NCBI GenBank assembly: GCA_037893245.1
Contig: JBAIAA010000877.1
Coordinates: forward strand, 248,001-312,000
Length of the DNA: 64,000 nt
Direction: 5' to 3'
Origin: Crossaster papposus
Lineage: Eukaryota > Echinodermata > Asteroidea > Velatida > Solasteridae
Shown one piece after another: positions 55,736 to 64,000 of the stretch (its first letter is position 1; each line of letters begins with the position of its first letter). The position numbers and the translations under genes are program-made. The notes under the pieces were generated by a model that was not told the origin of the DNA, made no database searches, and was given only the letters and a program-made list of their open reading frames with translations.

Positions 55736-56656
55736 GTAAGGTTCTGTGACAGATGAAAACAGGCTTTTCAAGTCTTGAGATGAAATTAATGTTTGTATTC
55801 CTTCTTGATTAGTGGTTCTTACAAAAGTATGTTTTAAACAAAACTCGTGAATAGAGTAAGTTGTGTCAGATTATATTTTGACTCTCTGCTCCGCTGTCCA
55901 TGTAAATGGTTGTAAAAGGCCGTTCATGTACTTGGGGTCCCCTATACATGTATAGAGTACCGAAGTCAATACGTCATCTTTTGTCTGTTGCCAAGGCAAT
56001 TGGCTCCACACAAAAGTTACTCAACCATTTCCCTGTGCTTTTGCAATGGACGTTTCAGTCGACAAGTCGATGTCTGGAGCCATTGCTAGGACAACTGACG
56101 TCACAATTCGGTACTCTATACCCTTGATACTGTGCTTGATGTTCAGGCTGTTCCACCATCCTTCTGACATGCTTTAATGAGCACACACAGCCTACCCCAG
56201 CATCCTACCAAGCATCGTTTAGCATCATGTCAGAATCTGCCGCGTATCCTGTTCCAGAATCTTCCACCTCATGTCCACTGAACTCGGCACCATCCACAAC
56301 CCATACTGTTGTTAGCGCAAGCATCCCATCCTATTGATTTGTTTCACCACTCCATGCAAACCCTTAGGGCATAAGTCTTATTTAAAAGGGTTGGAGCAAA
56401 CGTCAAATGTATTGTATTCCTTCTTTGCATCCACAGACTCCCCTTGCTATCTCCCCATTTTGTCATCATCTTTGTTACTTTCTTTTTAGGGACAGCTGCT
56501 CGCTTTGATAAAACATAATGATATCACAACATCAACAACAAACAAACAAACAAATTATAGCCTTTACGCTGACAACAGCCTCAAAGCGCTGTAAAAATAA
56601 ACAAATAAAGAGACTTGTTGTGAGTTAAGGTGTTTGTTTTTTTGTATTATTTTCAG
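55736..56656 (+). other. Predicted intron 1, containing a MITE
   Basis: Bounded by GTAAGG and by TTGTATTATTTTCAG. Contains the foldback at 55950-56121 and otherwise no recognised feature apart from an AACAAACAAACAAACAAA tract near 56536. Confidence 0.45.
55950..56121. mobile_element. 172-bp foldback MITE
   Basis: GTATAGAGTACCGAA at the left is the exact complement of TTCGGTACTCTATAC at the right. Internal pairing continues between TTGCCAAGGCAATTGGCTCC and GGAGCCATTGCTAGGACAA. Confidence 0.85.
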
Positions 56657-56726
56657 GTGACATTTAACTTCAGTCACTAAGATTTCTTCCCGGCGGCTGA
56701 GCTCTGATTAAGAACACCACGTCAAG
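56657..56726 (+). other. Predicted 5' non-coding exon 2 of the C1q-domain gene
   Basis: A 70-bp segment with a good acceptor (TATTATTTTCAG) and a good donor (GTCAAG|GTAGGC). It contains stops in all frames relevant to the start codon, consistent with untranslated sequence. Confidence 0.5.
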
Positions 56727-57898
56727 GTAGGCCTTACTGTATTAAAAACAAATAAACAAATAACGTTATATTTTTTAACATCGCCACAAAACCATTGACG
56801 TATCTTAACCAGTTCGCGCCAGATGACGTATATAAACGCAAAAAAATTCCCAAATTCAAAACGGATGACGCATAAACACGCCAAGTTCAAGTTCGGAAAT
56901 GTGTGTCAGCACCGCACAAGGCCGGAAATGCGTGGGTGTGCTACCCAGCACTATCAGCCTGAACACGCTTCGGATCGAGTTTCGTTAAAAATAATCCCGC
57001 CCGTCGGCTCGGCGATGTTAAAATAATCCCGGCGCGAACTGGTTAATTGTGAGGAGCTATAGCTAAACAATCAGCGAGACAAATTCTTAAATATTACCGT
57101 ATTTACAGAGTTTTTCAGTCAGGATATTATATCTTTCCCAGTTATTTTAACACTAGTATCACACATTTTTATAACGACACTTTCGTCCCCGAACATCGCC
57201 TAGCTCAATTCTCAATTAAAACAAATAGTTATCAATGAATGCCATTCTAGATCAAGTATTATTGCAATTTGTATACCTTTCTGATTCCTCCTAAAATTGT
57301 GAAATTCGTTTCACGGGGCTTTCGAAATTAAATTTAAAAAATAACTAATGTTGGTCTTTTTTGTCGTTTGTTTCAAGACTCTTGGTCATTTAAATACAAA
57401 AAAAATAACCATAACGTTTGATAGTAAACAGAACAAAATGCAACGACAACAGCGTCTAAATCTATTAAAATAAAAACAAAGCAAAATACCCAAACCACAC
57501 ATTAATTTACGACGAATCGCAATGCTCTAATTAAAATTATACTGCAACTTTAATCAAATCCCTTTGTAATTTTTGAAATTGAGAATCAAGAGTTGAGCTC
57601 GACGATGTTTGCGGACGAAATTAAAGTGCAAATATAATGAATTTCTGGAGAAGAGGAGTGGTGGGATTTGGCCCTACTTTATAGCTTGATTCAAAACCCG
57701 TACGACACTCTTCCTCAAAAAAGTTGTTCCGTCAAATTTGATTTGCCGCTTTATACAAACCGACCAAAACGAACATCTGAAGTTATTTTGTATGCGCTCT
57801 ACCCGAGAACCTTTTAATTCATTTTTTTAAATTCTTTTTCTGTTTAATAATTAGTCCCTTTTGTGATTCATATTGTCTACTTTTGGTAATTTATACAG
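56727..57898 (+). other. Predicted intron 2, containing a MITE
   Basis: Runs from GTAGGC to TTTGGTAATTTATACAG at 57898. Includes the TTAA-type MITE at 56809-57042; the remainder is AT-rich with no features recognised. Confidence 0.45.
56809..57042. mobile_element. 234-bp MITE with TTAA target duplications
   Basis: The ends CCAGTTCGCGCC and GGCGCGAACTGG are perfect 12-bp inverted repeats, each bordered by TTAA (56805-56808, 57043-57046). TTAA duplications are typical of piggyBac and Kolobok superfamilies; which one applies cannot be told from a non-coding copy. Relatives: 17520-17691, about 50372-50460, and an end at 4409. Confidence 0.85.
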
Positions 57899-57899
57899 A

Positions 57900-58748
57900 A
57901 TGAAGATTTTGGTGGCAACCGTTCTTTCAATCGCCCTCCTTCTGGGTAACTCTGTCAAGCTCCGAGCTTCCGTCACTGGGCCGGTTGCGACGGACGGTGA
58001 TGTTCCAGCGTCTCAGGCGTGTCCGATGTGCTGCCAGGGACCTGTTGCCGCACATGGTATACCAGGTTTAAATGGGCAGGTCGGACCGATGGGACCCTAC
58101 GGCCAGCCGGGGTCAAAGGGCGACGCAGGTCAACCGGGTCAAATTGGCGATATCGGGCCAATCGGTCCAATGGGTGAGCGGGGAGCACTTGGGAACGCTG
58201 GGCCTAAAGGTGACGATGGGATAGGTCAGCCCGGCAAGATAGGTCCGAAAGGTCTGCAGGGTGTAGTCGGAAGTCCTGGTCAGACTGGTGTCAAAGGTCA
58301 GAAGGGTGAGCCAGGGGAGACACCAGATGACTCCAACCAGCGGGTAGCATTCACCGCGGTGAGGACGAGCACCTCTGATACCTCCACGAGTGACGACACC
58401 CGTTTGCCCTTCCAGCAGACCGAGACGCTTCTGCCGGGTACCAGCTTCGATCTCGGGACCGGCACGTTCACGTGTACTGTGCCGGGCACCTACGTGTTTA
58501 CGTTTTCTGTGAACAAATATTATTCCAGCAGCCTGTACGTTCATCTCCGGAAGAACGACGACTATGTTGTCACTGGCTTTAGCAGTGATTCAAGTCAGTA
58601 TGAGCAGGTGTCTGGGAGCGCGGTGCTGGTTCTGCAGCGAGGAGACACGGTGGGGCTTACCATGTACGGTAGGGCGTATAGTGATTCCACCTATCACCCA
58701 CTGACCTCAACACCTGGACGGATCATTGTCCATATTCTGCTGTGCTAA
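57900..58748 (+). CDS. Secreted collagen-like C1q-domain protein
   Basis: Encodes 282 residues starting at the ATG at 57900, which directly follows the splice acceptor (ATACAG|A). The upstream frame extension would need a TTG start. A hydrophobic signal peptide (MKILVATVLSIALLLG) is followed by a short Cys-containing linker (CPMCCQ) that could form interchain disulfides. Residues about 58-140 are a collagen-like Gly-X-Y stretch with one or two interruptions (GLNGQVGPMGPYGQPG, KGEPGE at the end). Residues about 150-282 are a C1q globular domain: VAFTAVRTS, FDLGTGTFTCTVPGTYVFTF, LRKND, SGSAVLVLQRGDTV and a terminal hydrophobic strand. Such proteins trimerise and act as soluble recognition or signalling molecules. 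The exon is GC-richer than its surroundings and encodes the whole protein. The specific ligand is unknown. Confidence 0.95.
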   Translation: MKILVATVLSIALLLGNSVKLRASVTGPVATDGDVPASQACPMCCQGPVAAHGIPGLNGQVGPMGPYGQPGSKGDAGQPGQIGDIGPIGPMGERGALGNAGPKGDDGIGQPGKIGPKGLQGVVGSPGQTGVKGQKGEPGETPDDSNQRVAFTAVRTSTSDTSTSDDTRLPFQQTETLLPGTSFDLGTGTFTCTVPGTYVFTFSVNKYYSSSLYVHLRKNDDYVVTGFSSDSSQYEQVSGSAVLVLQRGDTVGLTMYGRAYSDSTYHPLTSTPGRIIVHILLC

Positions 58749-58751
58749 CAC

Positions 58752-58930
58752 TTGAAGTCGGCGCGAACTGGAAGTGCAACATGGCGTCACTGCTGTGAGC
58801 CAATGAAATGTCCAGTTGTAGAGGTCAGTGGATTTACCAACCAACTGAACTCTACACCTGGACATTTCATTGGCTCACAGAGTGACTTCGTGGGTCCGCC
58901 ATGTTGCACTTCTCTGCATGCCGACTTCAA
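58752..58930. mobile_element. Foldback MITE directly behind the C1q stop codon
   Basis: TTGAAGTCGG at the left matches CCGACTTCAA at the right. Further inside, GAAGTGCAACATGGCG pairs with the GCCATGTTGCACTTC segment, and TGAGCCAATGAAATGTCCA pairs with TGGACATTTCATTGGCTCA. The element begins three bases after TAA, so it lies in the predicted 3' UTR. Confidence 0.85.
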
Positions 58931-59012
58931 AATGAAACAATGGATGATCTGTCCATGTATAGAGGTCAGTGCTATCACCGCACCTCATTCAGTGGCTTCC
59001 TCCTTTACCCCG

Positions 59013-59030
59013 AATAAATAATAAATAATT
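59013..59030 (+). terminator. Candidate polyadenylation signals of the C1q-domain gene
   Basis: AATAAATAATAAATAATT holds AATAAA twice, about 265 and 273 bp after the stop. These are the first canonical signals downstream on this strand. Confidence 0.55.
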
Positions 59031-59034
59031 GCTG

Positions 59035-60151
59035 AAACAGTAGCCTAGTCGTATTAAAAAGAAATAATACTCAATGTCATAATAATCAATATTTGTTAAG
59101 CGTCTTATTTAGTCTCCATAAAAAGTTTCAAAACACTTTACAAACCGACATAAAAACTACATGAAAAACAATTTAATCAAAAGTATAGAACTTGTTATAT
59201 AGGTTGCGTATGTTTTTATTCCACACTCGACACTTGTCGCAATAGCTGAAATACATACGGTGTTTTAATTCTAAACCTTGTTTCAATACGATTTAATGCA
59301 GTTAATTAGTTGTACAATGTACTATCGACGTACTAATAAATATCTTACTTATTTGAAAGAAAACAAATGATTCTAGGCATCCAGCAAAATGAATACGGTA
59401 GATATCGTGTAATTGTTCAGAATTGTTTAAACAAATTCACAATCGCCCGCTGGCGAATGCGACAAAACATAATAATAACTGCCCGACTTTGGTTAAAAAA
59501 GAATGCCGTTTTTCTTGCTTTTCTCGGCATCCATGATTGTAAAACTTCGGACAGGTCAGTTAAACGATATTTACTATAGAATACAACCGAACCCCCCAAA
59601 TCCACCCATTCATAATAATTTAAGCAATTACCAATGGTGTATCCTAGTCCTTTAAATGTTCATACATGTCCGCCATATAAACATATTGTTACTGAATAAA
59701 CATATTTACCCATTCTATGTTGTTTCAATTTTTTTTTAAATATACAATTTACTGTTTTTAATATTCATTTTTAATAAAATGTTCAGATATACTGATACCA
59801 GTGCAGCGTAACTGGAGGTCCAAGGTTCAAACCCAGCTAAAGTCAATGTATGAATACAAAATAGAATATTTTGTTTCAATTCCCAATTTGTAAGCATTTA
59901 ATAGCATCTGTATAAATAAAAAAGTAAGGTAGAATATTAGCATTTGCTCTATTTGGTATAAATTAAATGGCTATACTGTACGTGCACATGATAAACTCTA
60001 TTGTTATAAACCATTCGGCTGTGCAATTAACTGCAAGTATAAAGCGTTTGATACTTTGTTAGTTAGCAATTCTAGGATTCCTAGGATATTAAGTATGAGC
60101 ATCATGACCTCTCAGTTTTCACTTCACTCGAAACTTCTCTCTCGGCATGTC
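59035..60151. other. Unannotated intergenic interval
   Basis: AT-rich with no open frame that looks coding on either strand. A B-box-like GGTTCAAACCC at about 59824 has no convincing A box. Confidence 0.4.
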
Positions 60152-60339
60152 CTAGTCCCACTCTCCCTTCAGTATCATGTTAGCTGCCATGTGGCTGATC
60201 TCATCCGAGCACCTGACCCCGACCCCGTTACCGCCAACAAGCACGCCAAGCCCAGGGCCGACCATGTCGCAGTAGAGTAGCCGCGTAGGTGTGGTGGTAG
60301 TCACGCAAGTATCGGTGTAAATGGAAAGTGGCTTCAGAT
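60152..60339 (-). CDS. DAO-family terminal exon
   Basis: Acceptor TACCGTTGCAG, then two bases completing a codon, then LKPLSIYTDTCVTTTTPT, CDMVGPGLGVLGGNGVG and SDEISHMAANMILKGEWD before TAG (60152-60154). The TPT..GPGL..GGNG..SDEI order is that of the C-terminal FAD-contact region of DAO-type oxidases. The second G-rich residue pattern is conserved; KSSDEI of relatives is RCSDEI here. Confidence 0.8.
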
Positions 60340-61067
60340 CTGCAACGGTAATAAAAAGTGTTGCATCTTTTTCGGTTTAATATCCAGAGACAATCACGGC
60401 AACTTGATGAAAGGGCGACGAAAACATAGGACGAACATTTGTGACGCGGTATGTCAAAATCAGGCATTTTGGGGCAAGAAGTCAATTTTGAGTTTCTGCA
60501 ATATTAGTAAAATGCACCCCTTGCTCTTTTAAATGCCACCTTGCGTTTTTTGTATTGAATATTCCAAAGTAAAGATATACAGTTTTGAAATCACATTGTC
60601 TGAAATGTAAAAAATGAGAAAGAGACCTTTCAAGTTGGAGTTTTGTATTACACAAAATGCTTTGTCAATGAAGTTTTAATTGAAACTTTTACATAACAGT
60701 TGAAACATATTAATAGCACCACAAAAAAATGTAAATTCCCCAAATCACTGAAAATCACCCCACATTATTTTGTAGCTGTTTCTCCTTTCGTAGCACAGCC
60801 CAATTCCGCCTGGTTTTGACATACCATGTCACATTTTTGAATGGATGCTTCGTTCTATTTCAATATGCTGCACTTCACTGGATATACTTGTAACAAATTT
60901 GTGATTGACTTTTGTTTTATCCCACCGTTTTGTAAAACCTGCCGATAGTAATTATTGACTAGTTTTGTGGTGACGGCGCTCAATATAACGGGGCACTACG
61001 ATTCCTCGCATTAAATTACACCTACGACGCGCCAATGTGTTTTGTGAAAAAGCTCACAGGACGTGTC

Positions 61068-61141
61068 GCAGCTGCCTTGCGGCGAAATGGCTGCATCAAG
61101 CTGTATACTCCCCACGGAGCCGAGATGGTATTTGGAATGTT
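61068..61141 (-). repeat. SINE-like dispersed repeat fragment, inverted copy
   Basis: CGGCGAAATGGCTGCATCAA and GAGATGGTATTTGGAAT are the complement of the head of the repeat at 62730. It lies in the intron between the last two DAO exons. Confidence 0.7.
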
Positions 61142-61283
61142 TCGTGTGCACAATGAGCAGGGGTAATAATATTGTAGTGACACGCGCCAGTATTGTTGGA
61201 TACGTGCGCTTTACAAATATTTTTATTGTTATCTATAGTTTTTAAACAGTAATAAGATCGATGGAGTCCCGCGGATCACCTAC

Positions 61284-61427
61284 CAGGAATTATGCCTTGT
61301 AGGCACTGCAGGAGTCTATCTGACGTTGGTTGATCACCGTGACCAAAGTACCAGGCCTTCATTTGCTCCTTAGTTGTCATATCTTTCTCACCCACTTTAC
61401 CGTGACCTATTTTCAGGTACCACTTAC
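61284..61427 (-). CDS. DAO-family penultimate exon
   Basis: A 144-bp exon with acceptor TTTTGTAG and donor CCTG|GTAGGT. It encodes KWYLKIGHGKVGEKDMTT, then KEQMKAWYFGHGDQPTSD and RLLQCLQGIIP, open throughout. It is preceded by one and followed by one split codon, in phase with the neighbours on both sides. Confidence 0.8.
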
Positions 61428-61549
61428 CTACAAAACATTTGGGGAAAGAAAACAAAATTTAGCTACATGTATTCAATAGGAATAGTATGGTGGTTTCATT
61501 GGGACTAACAAATGATCAGCGCGGACGCCAAGCACAAGTTCTCCTCTCG

Positions 61550-61700
61550 CTTGGTTGCAGCAAGTGAGTTAGGGGAGACTTGGGTTTGAGTCACCAAACA
61601 TTGAGTCTGAGTCAGAGTCCCAGTCACCACTGTCGAGTCTTGAGTGCGAGTCCTGAATCAAACAGGTAGAGTCCGAGTCTGAGTCATAAGTCAAATGGTT
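61550..61700 (+). repeat. GAGTC-rich low-complexity stretch
   Basis: Irregular repetition of GAGTC, GAGTCTGAGTC and CAGTC words over about 130 bp, in a DAO intron. Short and degenerate. Confidence 0.6.
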
Positions 61701-62147
61701 GGGTCTGAGCAATATTTATTGGTATTTGCCAGAGATTCAGTAAGAATTCAAAATCCAAATTCAGTAAGAATCAAATATCTATATTACTAAAATTGGAAAT
61801 TCATAGCTATTTTCCCATTCATAGCTATTTTATAGCTATTCCCATTTTGCAATCTATAGGTTGGTTGCGCACAAACATTACCGTTGTGACTTTGAATTTA
61901 CAAGGCGGGATTCAGACCTATACACGTCATGCATATCATTTGCATATCTCAGGAGGGAATCTCAGGAGGTACGCAAGATTCGCTGCTCGTAATACTGGAC
62001 ACCATTTGAAGTCTAGGAACCAGACTAGGCTAGACATTGGAGGAGTGTGTTTACTCATAAAGATGTCAAAATCCAGCTGGATTATCTAATGGCCTGTTCT
62101 CTTAATGATTATACATTCATTAGTCACATATACATGGTAATATTTAC

Positions 62148-62600
62148 CGTTTGGGTACGCCGGAATCGGTGGCAAAATGTAGCAGTCTTGTCCCAAGTCC
62201 GTTTCTCCCTCATGAACGTCTAAGGAAGGCATGCCCTGGAGCCTGTCCCTGTCATCTTCTATCAACTACAGAAGCACCACGACTTGAGGCTTGGCCGTTA
62301 TATCAAGTTGCAACCCAGCGGGTAGTAGGTCTCCCACAGCAGTTGAGGCCCCAGTGCGGAGCAAGACTTTCTTAGCATTGATGGTCCTGTCGGCTTCGGT
62401 GGCTAGTGTAAATACGATGTGATAGATCGTCAACGAGGTCGTCCAATATTCTGCATCCTTGGCGCTGAGCCAAGGTCTGCTGGGCAAAAAGGAGCTTCTG
62501 CGGGCTCAGATGATGACACTGATTCCTGTCTGGTTGGCACCATCGAGTAGCTTACGGCCGAGGGAACCATCGTGTGCAGTCAGCCACAACACCCCAACGT
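62148..62600 (-). pseudogene. DAO-family exon with stop and frame changes
   Basis: From the high end: DVGVLWLTAHDGSLGRKLL and DGANQTGISVII, then a TGA in that frame. QKLLFAQQTLAQRQGC and RILDDLVDDLSHR follow in a second frame; HIVFTLATEADRTINAKKVL and LRTGASTAVGDLLPAGLQL return to the first frame. Next come TAG (62266-62268), RLQGMPSLDVHEG and CYILPPIPAYPN. Donor CCAAACG|GTAAAT at 62147. The switch in frame and the TAG indicate decay; the segment between SVII and QKLL also looks shortened relative to what I expect for the family. Confidence 0.7.
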
Positions 62601-62729
62601 CCCTTTAAAAATGTATCCCTACAGAGAAAATGATAGGTAACCAACTATTTAAGGTGTCGTGTGATTAATGGCTGTTGACCGGTTCCCAGCCATTTTCCAC
62701 TCGATAATAATAGCAAGTACTTAGTGAAA

Positions 62730-62965
62730 TATTCCAAATACCATCTCAGCTCCCGGGGGAGCATACAGCTCGATGCTGCCATTTCGGCGCAAAGAAGCTA
62801 TTCCAATGACCATCTCTGCCCTCACAGGTACCCATTTACGCCTGGGTGGGGAAAAGCAGAGGCACACGCACAACCCCAGGTTGGACTCGAACCCACAACC
62901 TGCAGAATTACCAGCAGACCACAAATGAAATGCTCCCAGCCACGATGCCACTCCACAGCCCTAAA
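62730..62965 (+). repeat. SINE-like dispersed repeat, copy 3
   Basis: Best-preserved copy: ATTCCAAATACCATCTCAGC, GCATACAGCTCGATGCTGCC, CATTTCGGCGCAAAGAAGCT, CACAGGTACCCATTTACGCC, CTGGGTGGGG, and GGTTGGACTCGAACCCACAA. The last is a recognisable inverted tRNA B-box region (GGGTTCGAGTCC on the minus strand), supporting a tRNA-derived SINE. Confidence 0.75.
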
Positions 62966-63196
62966 TAAGTGGTCTTCTACAATTGAAAACTTTGATATGA
63001 GAGTTTTTTTTACGGAGCTCTGGAAGTGCCATCCGACTTGTTTACATCCTGACTTATACTTCGACTCAAATAAACCACAAAGGAGACAAGTTATTGAGTG
63101 ATGCCACAGCCTCGAAAATGGCAGTATGTTTTATTCCGGATACCAGTTAAAGGGCATACCGGTAGCAAAAGGAAACAATTCAACAAATAAACAATT

Positions 63197-63345
63197 TGGG
63201 CCACCCAGGCCCCCGGGCAACACCAGGCCCGACCATTAAAATGGGCAACACCAGGCCCGACCGGTCAAGGGGAACACCAATCCCCTATGGGCAACACCAG
63301 GCCCACCAACACAGGGCAACCAAATGCCCATTGCCAAAGAGGCAA
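63197..63345 (+). repeat. Short tandem GGGCAACACCAGGCCC repeats
   Basis: Four to five degenerate units of GGGCAACACCAGGCCCGACC within 150 bp, separated by short spacers. Each unit is partly self-complementary (GGGC..GCCC). No coding meaning is apparent. Confidence 0.75.
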
Positions 63346-63399
63346 CCGTCATGCAACCACAAAGTTGCTTCCATCTACCGATGTTAACTTCGGTCAGGA

Positions 63400-63935
63400 A
63401 AATCTAGCCTCGGGAAATTCGCGAGCGCTATGACAACAGAGCAATTTGCATAAAATATAATTTACTGCCGGATTTGATTATTAGGCCGCTAAATGTGAGG
63501 ACTTGCGTTACTGGCTGTCTGAATCCGTAATAAATTGCCAGGCAGGGGAAAACATAATATTTAATGCCAAAGATAAATTCATTATTACAGCCTATGAAAA
63601 TAGTTTCATGATACCTGCAAACACTGTAGTGAATTCCATGAGTAAAAAGGGGACCTTTACATTTGTAAGTGCTATATTAGAAGCAGAGATGTTTATGCTG
63701 AGTACAGCAATATTGGGAACATATTATAGCCTCATGATACGTTCGAGCGCTATTTAGGATTATAAACTATAAAAAGCCAACCAAGGACATCTATGAGTAC
63801 AGTATAAATCATATATTAGCCTCGGGAAACTTTCGAGCGCTACAGTGTATATTGGAATGTCACCATAAACCCCAGAATTGATGAAATCTGTGAGTACCCT
63901 GAACATAGCCTCATGACACATGCGAGCGCTATATT
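63400..63935 (+). repeat. Recurring 26-nt motif ending CGAGCGCTAT
   Basis: AGCCTCGGGAAA..TTCGCGAGCGCTAT occurs at 63405-63431. Variants occur at about 63728-63753 (AGCCTCATGATACGTTCGAGCGCTAT pattern), 63819-63843 and 63907-63932. The constant parts are AGCCTC and CGAGCGCTA; the centre varies. Intervening DNA is AT-rich and not recognisably repeated. Confidence 0.75.
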
Positions 63936-64000
63936 GTGAACAAAAGATAAAATTGCTAGAATCTAATTATGAATATGTACATCATAATGCAACATCAACA

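Larger units (their letters stand above)
60152..62600 (-). pseudogene. DAO-family FAD-dependent oxidoreductase, C-terminal exons, probably a pseudogene
   Basis: Three minus-strand segments join with matching intron phases (phase 1 at both junctions) into the C-terminal half of a D-amino-acid-oxidase/sarcosine-oxidase-type flavoprotein. Such enzymes oxidise amines or amino acids using FAD. Recognisable stretches: AKKVLLRTGA (end of the FAD-domain strand), CYILPPIPAYPNG/KWYLKIGHG and the C-terminal GPGLGVLGGNG..SDEISHMAA flavin-binding segment. The first segment has an in-frame TAG (62266-62268) and apparent frame shifts, while both downstream exons and all four splice sites are intact. The N-terminal Rossmann exon with GxGxxG was not found and would lie at higher coordinates. 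A sequencing error or a rare allele could also explain the TAG. Confidence 0.75.

Noticed and set aside
57873..57899. Nine-residue N-terminal extension of the C1q protein
   Set aside because: It would require a TTG start and crosses a good splice acceptor; the ATG at 57900 begins a proper signal peptide.
59800..59840. Another tRNA-derived SINE
   Set aside because: Only a B-box-like word is present; no A box at the right distance.

Overview
The window is metazoan, AT-rich, and almost entirely repeat-derived. Coding evidence is spliced (introns with GT/AG borders), there are tRNA-derived SINE-like repeats and many MITEs, and the only intact host-type gene is a secreted collagen-like C1q-domain protein. 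Together with a Helitron of the Helentron type and a degraded amino-acid-oxidase-like (DAO family) flavoprotein gene, this points to a marine invertebrate. I lean to a cephalochordate or hemichordate, but a mollusc or another lophotrochozoan cannot be excluded from sequence alone.

Layout. 1-4.3 kb: SINE-like repeats in a tandem duplication, one copy of which is interrupted by a 3.4-kb foldback element (679-4091) built from TACCACAGG/CCTGTGGTA repeats. 4.4-7.4 kb: mostly unannotatable, with one candidate minus-strand exon. 7.4-17.2 kb: a large autonomous Helentron-type element on the minus strand. Its Rep-helicase-endonuclease polyprotein is open over 9 kb apart from one in-frame TAG directly before the tyrosines of the Rep active site. 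17.2-22.2 kb: MITEs, a 0.27-kb perfect alternating purine-pyrimidine tract, and a palindrome that has trapped a copy of nearby DNA. 22.2-45.4 kb: an array of non-autonomous elements of two families (called A and B here), all in one orientation. 45.4-54.5 kb: MITEs, minisatellites and one transposon nested in another. 54.98-59.03 kb: C1q-domain gene with two predicted non-coding exons and a fourfold tandem promoter-like repeat. 60.15-62.6 kb: C-terminal exons of a DAO-family gene (minus strand), apparently a pseudogene. 62.7-64 kb: SINE-like repeat and short repeated motifs.

The most unusual structure is the 22.2-45.4 kb array. Each family has a 5' hairpin, a T-rich tract, a body without coding capacity, and a 3' hairpin followed by CTAG|T. 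Reading 5' hairpins as opening and 3' ends as closing brackets, all ten 5' ends inside the array pair with 3' ends of the same family in perfectly nested order. This is what is expected if each new copy inserted into the T-tract just behind the 5' hairpin of an older copy. The bodies carry very dense cAMP-response-element, E-box, ETS and CTCF-like motifs. The terminal architecture resembles Helitron/Helentron-derived elements, and a Helentron-type Rep-helicase lies 5 kb away, but its own ends were not identified, so a mobilising relationship is only a hypothesis.
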